Shown one piece after another: positions 46,990 through 55,282 of a stretch of 64,000 nucleotides of DNA. Both the position numbers and the translations under genes were made by a program. Within the stretch, counting starts at the first letter, position 1. Each line of letters opens with the position of its first letter. Source of the DNA: Bacillota bacterium (GTDB lineage Bacteria; Bacillota; Clostridia; Lachnospirales; Lachnospiraceae); NCBI GenBank assembly GCA_023398375.1, contig JAEWSH010000019.1, positions 1 to 64,000 on the forward strand. Direction: 5' to 3'. The notes beneath the pieces are model-generated. The model made no database searches. It had not been told where the DNA came from and saw only the letters and a list, made by a program, of their open reading frames with translations.

Positions 46990-47113
46990 AAGCACCATCC
47001 TTTCTATCACTTAGTATAAGCATATAGTAGATAAATATACGAAGTTTTAGCTATTAAATTTTTACGTTATGGGAATTATAGTATTGCTTTACAGTGACAT
47101 TCTGATCCTTAGA

Positions 47114-47145
47114 GTAAAAAACGGCTCTGGCATAAGCCAGAGCCG
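47114..47145 (-). terminator. Terminator of the 21-residue peptide gene
   Basis: CGGCTCTGGC pairs perfectly with GCCAGAGCCG and on the minus strand is followed by six T residues. It starts 6 bases after the stop codon. Confidence 0.88.
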
Positions 47146-47151
47146 AATATA

Positions 47152-47217
47152 TTAGCCGTTTCTGAAACATTTACGTAATATTTCTAATAAATCGCTACAG
47201 TTAAATGAATAATACAT
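47152..47217 (-). CDS. 21-residue peptide with two cysteines
   Basis: A complete small transcription unit: promoter (47264-47292), AAAGGAGGA 7 bases before the ATG, a 22-codon frame and a strong terminator. The peptide starts MYYSFNCSDL and ends RKCFRNG; the two Cys are ten residues apart around a hydrophobic LLEIL helix. It could be a small membrane-active or regulatory peptide, or a leader peptide. No family was recognised. Confidence 0.65.
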   Translation of the reverse strand: MYYSFNCSDLLEILRKCFRNG

Positions 47218-47263
47218 AATGTAGTCCTCCTTTAAATTAGGTGTATTAACTAGGTACAAATGA

Positions 47264-47292
47264 ATTGTAACAATTTTGTAACATTTGCGCAA
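47264..47292 (-). promoter_or_regulatory. Minus-strand promoter of the 21-residue peptide
   Basis: TTGCGC (47292-47287) and TACAAT (47269-47264), spacer 17. It overlaps the plus-strand promoter at 47276-47304. Confidence 0.6.
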
Positions 47293-47304
47293 TAGGAGCA
47301 TAAT
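47276..47304 (+). promoter_or_regulatory. Plus-strand promoter of the SOD gene with TTGTAACA direct repeat
   Basis: TTGTAA (47276-47281) and CATAAT (47299-47304), spacer 17. TTGTAACA occurs twice here with an 11-base period (47265 and 47276), across the -10 of the opposite promoter and the -35 of this one, a likely site for a shared regulator. Confidence 0.5.
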
Positions 47305-47383
47305 GGAAAATATGGAAATACAATTTTTTAGATACCTTAATTCATTTTATACGTATATTAAATAAAAAGAAAAAAGGCATTAA

Positions 47384-47968
47384 ATGAAATTTATTAAAAT
47401 TAATTTTGAGTATTCACAGGATATAACGGTTATTAACAAAGAGCAATTTGAAGCACACATGAGGTTGTATGAAGGATACATTAATAAGATGAATGAAATT
47501 GATCAACTGCTTTTAGAAAGAGATGATCTGGATAAGGCTAATGCAACATATAGTAAGTACAGAGGGATTAAAAGAGGCGAGACATTCGCATTAAATGGTG
47601 TCATTCTTCATGAACTTTATTTCGAAAATATTGGTAATGGTCAAAAACAACCGAATGAGATATTGCAAAGATATATGATCCGGGATTTCGGTGGATTCGA
47701 AGATTGGAAAAAACAATTTGTAGCAACAGCAAAAGCCAGCAGAGGATGGGCCGTATTAGCTTATGACTGGCGTTCCTATTGTTTTAGAAATATCAGCTTA
47801 GATGCGCATGATTTGGGCAATATCGCCCTAGCTACACCAATATTAGTATTAGATATGTACGAACATGCATATTTTCTTCAGTATGCAGACAAAAAAGATG
47901 TTTATATTAATAATTTTATGAAGAATATTGATTGGACAGTTGTAAGTAAACGTTTCTATCCTAACTAG
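47384..47968 (+). CDS. Fe/Mn superoxide dismutase family protein
   Basis: 194 residues. Metal ligands are in place: H25 (EAHMRLYEGY), His in ILHELYFENI, and Asp/His in LDMYEHAYFLQY. The usual DVWEHAYY has Trp; here it is Tyr, and the first His region is shorter than in classical SodA/SodB. It should convert superoxide to peroxide and oxygen, feeding rubrerythrin and peroxiredoxin nearby. The site before the ATG is weak (AAAGGC). Confidence 0.85.
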   Translation: MKFIKINFEYSQDITVINKEQFEAHMRLYEGYINKMNEIDQLLLERDDLDKANATYSKYRGIKRGETFALNGVILHELYFENIGNGQKQPNEILQRYMIRDFGGFEDWKKQFVATAKASRGWAVLAYDWRSYCFRNISLDAHDLGNIALATPILVLDMYEHAYFLQYADKKDVYINNFMKNIDWTVVSKRFYPN

Positions 47969-47990
47969 CATACTAATAGTAGTACTTGTT

Positions 47991-48014
47991 AAAAGGGGAG
48001 GGAATCAACTCCCC
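47991..48014 (-). terminator. Terminator of NIPxxDLP family member 2
   Basis: GGGGAG/CTCCCC stem with TTTT on the minus strand. The stop codon of the small gene lies in the loop. Confidence 0.5.
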
Positions 48015-48160
48015 CCCGGTCCATCCTTACGAGGACGACTAGATGCTGGCAATGGTTCTACAGAAGATTCGCCATCTTGCGGTGGAAGATCAACTTCAGG
48101 GATATTGCCGTCATCGTACTCATTTTGTGGTCTCGGATTTTCTTTACCATCTTTTAACAT
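48005..48160 (-). CDS. Small acidic/proline-rich protein, NIPxxDLP family member 2
   Basis: 51 residues, ATG at 48160 with AAAGGTGGTG 6 bases upstream. It starts MLKDGKENPRPQNEYDDGN, holds GNIPEVDLPPQ and ends in a Ser/Arg/Gly tail. The NIPxxDLP core and the ribosome binding site match the protein at 46828-46989. No signal peptide or helix. Both genes flank the SOD gene and point away from it. The function is unknown. Confidence 0.6.
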   Translation of the reverse strand: MLKDGKENPRPQNEYDDGNIPEVDLPPQDGESSVEPLPASSRPRKDGPGGS

Positions 48161-48345
48161 GTATACACCACCTTTCATAAATTATTATGAACATAATTAT
48201 GGAAAATTATGTATTAATTTTTTTAATAAATGAAAGCCAGTAATTTACTTATTGTGGCCGAAAAGTAAACACAATATATATATTTTAGAATAAACTGAAT
48301 ACAGAAGAGGATTTCATATCATGTAAGGAGGTTTATTTAGTTTAT

Positions 48346-50202
48346 ATGGATAATACTATTTTTGGCAGAGAAGCCAATCCGATTGTTGGAATCCCTTATA
48401 AAAATATAAACTGGGAAGAGATTCCGGGACAGCCGTTTGGTTCAGCTGCCCAGTTTAATTTATTTGTATTCGGGGATGCTAATAATATTGTTGATGTTGA
48501 AGGGGCTATGGCTGTAGGGGGAAGTTTTTATAGCCCAAGAAGTTTGAGCGTAGGCTTTGAAAGAGAAAAAGGTCAGGTACCGATTGCATATTCACCTGAC
48601 TTAGTAAGATATTTAGTTGGAGAAATTATTTCAATGAAAGGACCATTGGTAGTGACAGGGCACGCGGTTTCGGGAGGGAACTTTAGTGCGAATCCGGGCA
48701 GCACTTATTATCTCGGGAAAAGTAATTTCATTGATCAACCTGAAGAATTGCAAGATTTATACCAGGCAAATGGGGGAAGTCCTTATTGGGCCCCAAGTGA
48801 TAAAGGAGATTATTATATGATCCCCAGTTATGATGTTCCGCGCATTATTCCCGCATCCAGAATAGCCGTAAATCTTCCGCTTTTCTTCCAAAATGCCAGA
48901 AGAAGTATAGAAACGTTTCAGGATTGTATAGAAGGATTGAACGCGAATGGAACGGTCACCAGTAATTCTTATGAGTGGGTCTTAACTGGAAATGATCCAA
49001 GGCAAAATATTTTTACACTTGATACAAGACCAAACGGTCTGCTAAATAAAGGGATTCGATTTAACATACCGCAGGGCAGCATAGCGATCGTAAGATTACA
49101 GACCGGTCCACATGCGCATTTACAATATGGTCTATATGGTGAAGAACGCCTTGCTAATCATATTCTCTATGTATTTGAAGATGCTACGAATATTCATATG
49201 GAAAAATCTTCCGATATCTGGGGAAGTATCTTAGCACCGCAGGCCATGTTCCATGGGCATCCTACGGGCGGCCGCGTTAGCGGAAATGCCGTTTTAGGTG
49301 GTTTTGCAGTAAATCCAAATAGTGGATTTGAATTTCACCTATATCCATTCGTGGGTGGTGTCGATTGTATGGATCGCATGCCATTACCGGTCGTACCAGA
49401 AATAGTTCCGGCTCCAGAGGATGCGGTATTGCCTGAAGTCGAGACTCCTATGCCGATGCCGGAAACAGTTTCCTGCCCGGTATGTCCGGAAATAATGCCA
49501 TGCCCTGCATGTCCGGAAGCAGTACCATGCCCAGTGCCACCACCATGTCCAGTGCCGCCACCATGTCCAGTGTGCCCGGAAGCAAAGCCATGCCCCGTGC
49601 CGCCACCATGTCCAGCATGCCCGGAAATAAAGGCATGTCCCGTGCCGCCACCATGTCCGGAAATAATACCATGTCCGCTTCCGCCACCATGTCCACCGTG
49701 TCCAGCATGTCCGGAGGCAGAGTCATGTCCAGTGCCACTACCATGTCCAGTATGTCCTGAAATACTACCTTGCCCGAAACAAAGGCCATGTCCTGTATGT
49801 CCGGAACTTCAACCATGTCCGGTATGTCCAAAATGTCCTGAAAATGAAACAGAGTATGTTCCCGTTCCCATTCCAGTTCCTGTTCCGGTGAGAACGATAC
49901 CGATCTGTCCGGTCTGCAGAGAATGTTTAATTACACCGGGTATCATTGCAGGCTGCATCTTGGGATGTGATTGCTGTAGAAATCATGAATGGGATGTTAT
50001 GCTGTATCGGATGGTAGATGATAGGAAAAAACTTGTTGACTGTATCACAATATGTCATTTAGGATGTTTCCGATTTGATGTAGATTATGATGGAACTTAT
50101 ATATTAAAAATATGTCCAATAAAGAGAAATTGTTATTTACTTACATGCAGACCAGAAGTTACATTCAAAAATATCGGAGTAGCAAATTTTACGCTTGAAT
50201 GA
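48346..50202 (+). CDS. Choice-of-anchor-A domain protein with Cys-Pro repeat, no signal peptide
   Basis: 618 residues. Residues about 30-345 form a choice-of-anchor A-type beta domain (FNLFVFGDANNI, AVGGSF, SDIWGSILAPQA, SGNAVLGGF). Nt 49474-49838 code 26 cysteines, each followed by proline, in units like CPVPPPCP and CPVCPE. A Val/Pro hinge and a Cys-rich end (GCDCC, CHLGCF) follow. There is no signal peptide, helix or sortase motif. A disulfide-crosslinked layer built inside the mother cell, such as a spore coat or exosporium, would explain Cys richness without secretion; this is inference. AAGGAGGT lies 13 bases before the ATG. Confidence 0.8.
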   Translation: MDNTIFGREANPIVGIPYKNINWEEIPGQPFGSAAQFNLFVFGDANNIVDVEGAMAVGGSFYSPRSLSVGFEREKGQVPIAYSPDLVRYLVGEIISMKGPLVVTGHAVSGGNFSANPGSTYYLGKSNFIDQPEELQDLYQANGGSPYWAPSDKGDYYMIPSYDVPRIIPASRIAVNLPLFFQNARRSIETFQDCIEGLNANGTVTSNSYEWVLTGNDPRQNIFTLDTRPNGLLNKGIRFNIPQGSIAIVRLQTGPHAHLQYGLYGEERLANHILYVFEDATNIHMEKSSDIWGSILAPQAMFHGHPTGGRVSGNAVLGGFAVNPNSGFEFHLYPFVGGVDCMDRMPLPVVPEIVPAPEDAVLPEVETPMPMPETVSCPVCPEIMPCPACPEAVPCPVPPPCPVPPPCPVCPEAKPCPVPPPCPACPEIKACPVPPPCPEIIPCPLPPPCPPCPACPEAESCPVPLPCPVCPEILPCPKQRPCPVCPELQPCPVCPKCPENETEYVPVPIPVPVPVRTIPICPVCRECLITPGIIAGCILGCDCCRNHEWDVMLYRMVDDRKKLVDCITICHLGCFRFDVDYDGTYILKICPIKRNCYLLTCRPEVTFKNIGVANFTLE

Positions 50203-50255
50203 ACTTAAAATAAGAGAAAGCGCTACTATAAAAATGAGTATTGCGATCGACACAT

Positions 50256-50302
50256 TAAAAAAGCGCTGTAAACTACGTCAGTTGTTAGTTTATAGCGTTT
50301 TT
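50256..50302 (+). terminator. Intrinsic terminator downstream of the Cys-Pro repeat gene
   Basis: A-rich AGCGCTGTAAACTA arm pairs with TAGTTTATAGCG and ends in TTTTT. The rest of 50203-50449 shows no gene. Confidence 0.8.
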
Positions 50303-50449
50303 CCACGAATCTTTATGGAAAAGTTCTCTGAACTTCGTTATATACATTCTATGTTATAAACTTATCCGGATTTGGAATAATGATAAATAATAGTGATATC
50401 AATTTGTTGATACACATAAATTATATAAAAGTATGATGTTGGGGTTTGT

Positions 50450-50692
50450 ATGCAGAGAAATAGATGGAAGGGAGTTGTGTCGGTCGGCACTATCATGCTT
50501 ATACTCAGTGCGCTATTATATATTCCGCAGACGGTTAGTGTAAGTAATAGTGTAGATGGGAGAGAACTTCCGATTTATTGTGTAGAAACAGATAAAAAGC
50601 AGGTCGCACTTTCTTTTGATGCGGCGTGGGGTGCGTATCTACTGTGCAATGAAAAAACAAAAGTGGCAGTTGCGAATACAATTTCAAAGTGA
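50450..50692 (+). pseudogene. Truncated PdaB-like polysaccharide deacetylase
   Basis: 80 residues. One N-terminal helix then LPIYCVETDKKQVALSFDAAWG, the first NodB motif of sporulation deacetylases such as PdaB. The reading departs from the family right after AAWG and stops 20 residues later; the remaining catalytic motifs are missing. About 170 residues are lost, so it cannot be an active deacetylase. It hints that the host lineage sporulates. Confidence 0.7.
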
Positions 50693-50805
50693 TATGAGGA
50701 ATAGGTCTTGTAATAGGCTTATTTTTTTAGTTCTAAAGCATGATTGTTTATGGTATTATAGTTGCAATATTTTTATGATAATAATTTGTACAAGGAGGCA
50801 GGATT

Positions 50806-51852
50806 ATGAAAATTGAAACAGAAAGATTATATATCCGATATTTTGGGGAATCAGATAGCAGTGATTTATTTGATTATTTAGTAAAAGAGGATGTTGTGAG
50901 ATACGAACCATATGCTCCCTTCTCATATGACGAAGCAATACAGGAAGCAAAGCGCCGTGCAGAGGATAAGAATTTCTATGCAGTAGCCCTTAAAATCGGA
51001 AAAGTGATTGGAAATCTGTATCTGGCGAAAAGGGATTTTGATACATGGGAACTGGGATATGTATTTAACAGTGATTTTTGGGGAAAAGGATATGCCTTCG
51101 AAAGTGCCAGAGCACTGATCACAAATGCATTTGAAAATTGGGGAGCAAGAAGAATTGTAGCCATGTGTAATCCTTTGAATGAGCCTTCCTGGAAATTACT
51201 CGAACATTTGACTTTTAGACGTGAAGGGACACTCCGCAGGAATATTTATTTTTCTACTGATGATAGTGGAAATCCCATCTGGCAGGATACCTATGAATAT
51301 GGGTTACTGAAAGAAGAATGGAATATGGCAATGGATAGAAATTCATTGGTGGAAATAATAAAAGACCAGACGTATCGTGCTTTCTGGGAAGTAAAAAATG
51401 TAATCGATTGTGTCCCAGATGAGTTATGGAATAAAGAATATTGTAATATGCCTTGCTGGAAACATATTTACCATATGCTCCATTCCCTGGATCGATGGTT
51501 CATCAATCCAAGAGATAAAGCGTATATAGAACCGGAGATACATGAGAAGGATTTAAATAATCTCAATGTAAAGTCAAATAAAAGTCTTTCCAGAGAAGAA
51601 ATAAATCATTATTTAACGAATACGGAATCAAAGATCAAAGCATATCTCTCTCATTTAACAGATAATCAACTGCTGCATACTCCGCCGGACTGCGAGTATC
51701 ATAAATTTACTTTGATTTTATCGCAGTTCAGACATTTACATAGTCATATGGGAATGATAATGGGCTTTCTCATTGATGATAAAGGTTTATGGCCAAGAGT
51801 GCTGGGATTGGAGAATCCTTTTCCGGTCGGAGAATACAGTAAATACATGTGA
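50806..51852 (+). CDS. GNAT acetyltransferase fused to a DinB-like domain
   Basis: 348 residues. Residues 1-175 are a RimJ/RimL-type GNAT domain (ERLYIRYF, LGYVFNSDFWGKGYAFESARALI, WKLLEHLTFRREG). Residues about 180-348 form a DinB/YfiT-like four-helix bundle with His in HMLHSLDRWF and FRHLHSHMG positioned to bind a metal. The reading is continuous and no start with a ribosome binding site separates the halves. AAGGAGG precedes the ATG. Possible role: acetylation of an amine or thiol substrate with metal-dependent transfer; the substrate is unknown. Confidence 0.85.
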   Translation: MKIETERLYIRYFGESDSSDLFDYLVKEDVVRYEPYAPFSYDEAIQEAKRRAEDKNFYAVALKIGKVIGNLYLAKRDFDTWELGYVFNSDFWGKGYAFESARALITNAFENWGARRIVAMCNPLNEPSWKLLEHLTFRREGTLRRNIYFSTDDSGNPIWQDTYEYGLLKEEWNMAMDRNSLVEIIKDQTYRAFWEVKNVIDCVPDELWNKEYCNMPCWKHIYHMLHSLDRWFINPRDKAYIEPEIHEKDLNNLNVKSNKSLSREEINHYLTNTESKIKAYLSHLTDNQLLHTPPDCEYHKFTLILSQFRHLHSHMGMIMGFLIDDKGLWPRVLGLENPFPVGEYSKYM

Positions 51853-51881
51853 GTAGGATGTTGAAAGCGTGTTTCTCATAG

Positions 51882-52523
51882 TTAACAAGGTTTATCTTTA
51901 TAGCACCAGAACCAATCCATACAGCCTAGATTATTTGACTGAGGATCATGAATACGTTCTTGCATCTGTTCATATGTGCGAGGAGGAGGAACCATTGCAG
52001 GATTGCCAGGTGTCCAGTTTGCCGGAGTTACGACACTGCATCTGTCGGTAGTCTGAAGAGCATCTAACAGACGCAGTATTTCGGATATGTTCCTACCGTT
52101 CGTTAAAGGATAAATAAGAATTGCACGAATGATCTGATCGGGGTCAATAAAATAGACATTGCGGACAGTCTCTTGTTTAGCAACATCGGGAGCTATCATA
52201 CCATAAAGGTTTGCAACATCAGCCATGCGGTCTGCAATGACAGGGAATGGAATTTGAATTCCTGTCAATGTATAGATCTGATTCACCCATGCCAAGTGAG
52301 AAGGGTTACTGTCGATACTAAGTCCTATCAATTTTGTATTTAGGGATTCAAACTGATCATTTGCTTGTGCAAAAGCAATAAATTCAGTAGTACATACGGG
52401 CGTAAAGTCACCTGGGTGGGAAAACAGTATGACCCAGTGACCTTTGTAATCGGATAATTTTATTGGTCCGAATGTAGTCATAGCGGTAAAATCAGGGGCT
52501 TTCATACCAATACTTATATTCAT
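51882..52523 (-). CDS. Peroxiredoxin (AhpC/TSA, Prx6-like)
   Basis: 213 residues. The peroxidatic C44 is in PGDFTPVCTTEF; the length and C-terminal arm match the Prx6/1-Cys group, and the tail has extra cysteines (GCMDWFWCYKDKPC), allowing more than one resolving partner. It reduces peroxides in the cytoplasm. It is on the minus strand with an AAGG site before the ATG. Rubrerythrin and SOD lie 4-6 kb away. Confidence 0.92.
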   Translation of the reverse strand: MNISIGMKAPDFTAMTTFGPIKLSDYKGHWVILFSHPGDFTPVCTTEFIAFAQANDQFESLNTKLIGLSIDSNPSHLAWVNQIYTLTGIQIPFPVIADRMADVANLYGMIAPDVAKQETVRNVYFIDPDQIIRAILIYPLTNGRNISEILRLLDALQTTDRCSVVTPANWTPGNPAMVPPPRTYEQMQERIHDPQSNNLGCMDWFWCYKDKPC

Positions 52524-52615
52524 AAAATACCTTATAAATAGTTTATATTAGTATATGCTTGTTGTTTGGCTGGTTGCCTGCGTAAACGAGATAAATTGGC
52601 AAGCCGGTCAATTGT

Positions 52616-52651
52616 CATAAAAATATAACAGGCATAGATCAGCCCTGTTAT
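52616..52651 (-). terminator. Terminator of the racemase gene
   Basis: ATAACAGG pairs with CCTGTTAT; on the minus strand ATTTTTA follows. It lies between the racemase and the peroxiredoxin, which are therefore probably separate transcripts. Confidence 0.65.
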
Positions 52652-52656
52652 GGATG

Positions 52657-53361
52657 TTAAATAGAATTATTATTGGAAATAGCTTCCAATGCTGCCCCCC
52701 GGGCATGGATCAGGGTCGTATCAAAGAGAGGAACACTGGTATCTTTTTGATTGACCAGAAGCCCGATCTCTGTACATCCAAGTACGATGCCTTTTGCTCC
52801 ACACTTATGTAAATCGGCAATGATCCGTAAAGACTCTTCATGCGATGTCTCGGATATGATACCAAGACAGAGTTCATTATAAATCACAGAATTGATAAAT
52901 TCCATATCATTATCTGGTGGAATGATGACGCTGATTCCATGATCCATCAGTACCTGTTTATAAAAGTCTTGTTGCATAGTATATTTGGTACCTAACAGAC
53001 CGACCGTGGTAATTCCGGACTTCTTTAATTCTTTTGCAGTGATTTCTGCAATATGGAATACCGGAATATTGATAGAGTTTCTTATTTCAGGTACTACTTT
53101 ATGCATTGTGTTAGTGCAAATAACAACAAAGGCAGCCCTGGCTTTTTCCAATGCCTGTGCTGCCTCTGCCAATATTACAGCACTTTTTTTCCAATCCCCA
53201 TTAGACTGACATTCTTCGATTTCCTGAAAATCTACACTGTAAAGAACACATTTAGCGGAATGGAGTCCACCTAGTTCATTCTTAATCGTTTCATTAATAA
53301 TACGATAATAAGTAACGGTACTTTCCCAGCTCATTCCGCCAATTAAACCAATTGTTTTCAT
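52657..53361 (-). CDS. Aspartate/glutamate racemase family protein
   Basis: 234 residues from the ATG at 53361, with AAAAGGAGG upstream; a longer frame begins at 53394 without such a site. GLIGGMSWESTVTYYR, the first catalytic Cys in VICTNTMHK and the second in VLGCTEIGLL are intact, as in aspartate racemases. It interconverts L- and D-aspartate or a related amino acid, possibly for wall precursors. A TTGTCC-N18-TATACT promoter lies at 53414-53385 on this strand. Confidence 0.9.
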   Translation of the reverse strand: MKTIGLIGGMSWESTVTYYRIINETIKNELGGLHSAKCVLYSVDFQEIEECQSNGDWKKSAVILAEAAQALEKARAAFVVICTNTMHKVVPEIRNSINIPVFHIAEITAKELKKSGITTVGLLGTKYTMQQDFYKQVLMDHGISVIIPPDNDMEFINSVIYNELCLGIISETSHEESLRIIADLHKCGAKGIVLGCTEIGLLVNQKDTSVPLFDTTLIHARGAALEAISNNNSI

Positions 53362-53384
53362 AACAACAGCCTCCTTTTTTTTGT

Positions 53385-53414
53385 AGTATAGCATTGTCAG
53401 CAGAATCAGGACAA
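53385..53414 (-). promoter_or_regulatory. Promoter of the racemase gene
   Basis: Minus-strand TTGTCC (53414-53409) and TATACT (53390-53385), spacer 18. Confidence 0.5.
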
Positions 53415-53554
53415 CAATTCAATTGTATGGAGGACAATATTGACTTGGTGAAAAAATGAAAGAAATTTGAAAGAATAAAATCTAAAATAATAAAGTATTT
53501 CTTTTTATAATAAAAAATAATAAATAAAAGGAAATGTAAGAAAGGGAAAAAGAA

Positions 53555-54772
53555 ATGAAAAAATGGCACAAAGTATTCATTGGATCGGGAGTCCTTATAT
53601 GTATGATTCTTATGCTGGCAAGATTAAGTGTAATCTCGGCTACTTCAAAAAAACAGGATGAGACGATAGAAGTTTATATTGAAAGACACCCACAGACAGT
53701 TGGAAGCGCGACTGTAGTAGACAAGATGCCTGAAGTGAGTGAATTTGGTTCCCATGATCTTCGTTATGCAGATATATCAAAGTGTGATCTGACAAAAGAA
53801 AAGGATGCTCTTTTCAAATCTGATTTTAGTAGTATTACTGTCTGGCCGGAAAAACTTCCAGATGACTTTGAGCCGGATAAAATCATGGAAGTATATAAGA
53901 ATCCAGGATTAAAGATAAGAAATCTTCATCAAAAAGGTATCACAGGAAAAGGGGTAGGGATTGCGATCATTGATCAGACATTATTAGTGGATCACGTGGA
54001 ATACAAAAATCAGTTGAAATACTATAAAGAAGGAAAGAGAGCAGATAGTATTCCTGCTGAAATTCATGGTGCGGCAGTTGCCTCCATTGCAGTTGGAAAA
54101 ACAACCGGAGTAGCACCCGATGCAGATCTATACTTTTTTGCAGAGAGTTTTATGCAAGAAGATATACAGGTATCGGTAGCAAATGATATCTTACAAGTAC
54201 TTGCATTAAATAAAAGGCTGCCGGAGGATAAAAAAATCAGAGTGATCTCTCTTTCGTGGGGATGTGAGGATAAGAAAAAAGAAGGCTATGATGAGTATAT
54301 GAAAGCATTAAAAAAAGCCAAGGGGGAGGGTGTATTTGTCATATCTACTTCAATAGGAGGCAGAGAAGATATGCAAGGAGAAGAACTCAATTATATGGGG
54401 TTAGGACGAAAAGCATTGTCTGATCCTGATGATTATACCTCCTATATCCATCCAAATTGGGGAAATGCAGAGGAAGGGTTTGGTTTTGGCCCAGAAACAT
54501 TATGTGCGCCAATGGATAATATGTGTATTGCTGCACCGACAGGAAATAGTGATTATGCAGTCTATAGTGTTGGCGGTCTAAGCTGGACGACCCCGTATCT
54601 GGCAGGCGTATATGCACTTGCCTGCCAGGTAAGACCGGATATTACCTATAAAGAATTTTGGGAAGCTGCAATGAATACAGCGATATCAAATAAAACCGAT
54701 TATAATGGAAAGCATTATGAAATTTCTAAAATAATAAATCCGGAAGGAATTATGGAAGCATTACAAAAATAG
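53555..54772 (+). CDS. Subtilisin-like (S8) serine protease, exported or membrane-bound
   Basis: 405 residues. An N-terminal hydrophobic helix (about 7-28) serves as signal or anchor. The S8 triad is D140 (IAIIDQTLL), H171 (AEIHGAAVAS) and S343 (GLSWTTPYLAG); the Ser motif departs from the classic GTSMATP. The domain is not preceded by a clear inhibitor propeptide, only about 110 residues of unclassified sequence. Probably a narrow-specificity extracytoplasmic protease. AAGAAAGGGA precedes the ATG. Confidence 0.85.
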   Translation: MKKWHKVFIGSGVLICMILMLARLSVISATSKKQDETIEVYIERHPQTVGSATVVDKMPEVSEFGSHDLRYADISKCDLTKEKDALFKSDFSSITVWPEKLPDDFEPDKIMEVYKNPGLKIRNLHQKGITGKGVGIAIIDQTLLVDHVEYKNQLKYYKEGKRADSIPAEIHGAAVASIAVGKTTGVAPDADLYFFAESFMQEDIQVSVANDILQVLALNKRLPEDKKIRVISLSWGCEDKKKEGYDEYMKALKKAKGEGVFVISTSIGGREDMQGEELNYMGLGRKALSDPDDYTSYIHPNWGNAEEGFGFGPETLCAPMDNMCIAAPTGNSDYAVYSVGGLSWTTPYLAGVYALACQVRPDITYKEFWEAAMNTAISNKTDYNGKHYEISKIINPEGIMEALQK

Positions 54773-54814
54773 TGCTTGAACGCTTTTATAAAAAATAAAG
54801 GGTAGATCTGTTAA

Positions 54815-55021
54815 AAGATTATTGCAGATGAAGAATACACTCTAGAGGAGGGAATCTTGCATCATGAAGAGGGGTTCGATCTGCTCCCAGCCAATATTGA
54901 ACTATCTGGAGTGGAGATGATCTTATTTAAAGTTAAGACTAGTCAAGGTGATATTCCAGGGCAGGAAAGCATTGAAACATTGGAAGAAGGGAAATATATG
55001 CAGGAAAGTCATATTGTTTAG
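54815..55021 (+). pseudogene. Fragment of a ParA-type partition ATPase
   Basis: Residues ILHHEEGFDLLPANIELSG match the conserved middle part of ParA/Soj ATPases from plasmids and conjugative elements. There is no Walker A region before it, the frame is closed by a stop at 54812, and after GVEM the sequence leaves the family and stops at 55019. It is a decayed piece of a mobile element. Confidence 0.7.
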
Positions 55022-55078
55022 TTTTATTATCACTTTAAACGTTTATTAATTTCGTTATCTTAATACTATTAAAAATAT

Positions 55079-55130
55079 ACAGAAATATTTCAGCGAAATC
55101 TATTGACATACAGAAATAAATCAGTATAAT
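55079..55130 (+). promoter_or_regulatory. Promoter with two operator-like repeats before the collagen-like gene
   Basis: TTGACA (55103-55108) and TATAAT (55125-55130), spacer 16. ACAGAAATATTTCAG (55079-55093) and ACAGAAATAAATCAG (55110-55124) are direct repeats 31 bases apart; the second fills the spacer, so a bound protein would block the promoter. The leader to the gene is about 145 bases. Confidence 0.6.
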
Positions 55131-55282
55131 ACTAGATATAACACAGAAAGTATTCAGCAATTCATATTATTCACTTATACATAATTTGTTACGGGCCCAA
55201 CAAAAAAAGATAAGTGATATATTGAGTAATAATTTGATGACTATTTTTTGTGAAAATTAAAAAGAGAAAGGAATTAATAAAT

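Noticed and set aside
49448..49831. Repeat-rich frames in other phases over the Cys-Pro region
   Set aside because: They arise from the tandem repeat; only the Cys-Pro frame continues into recognisable domains on both sides.
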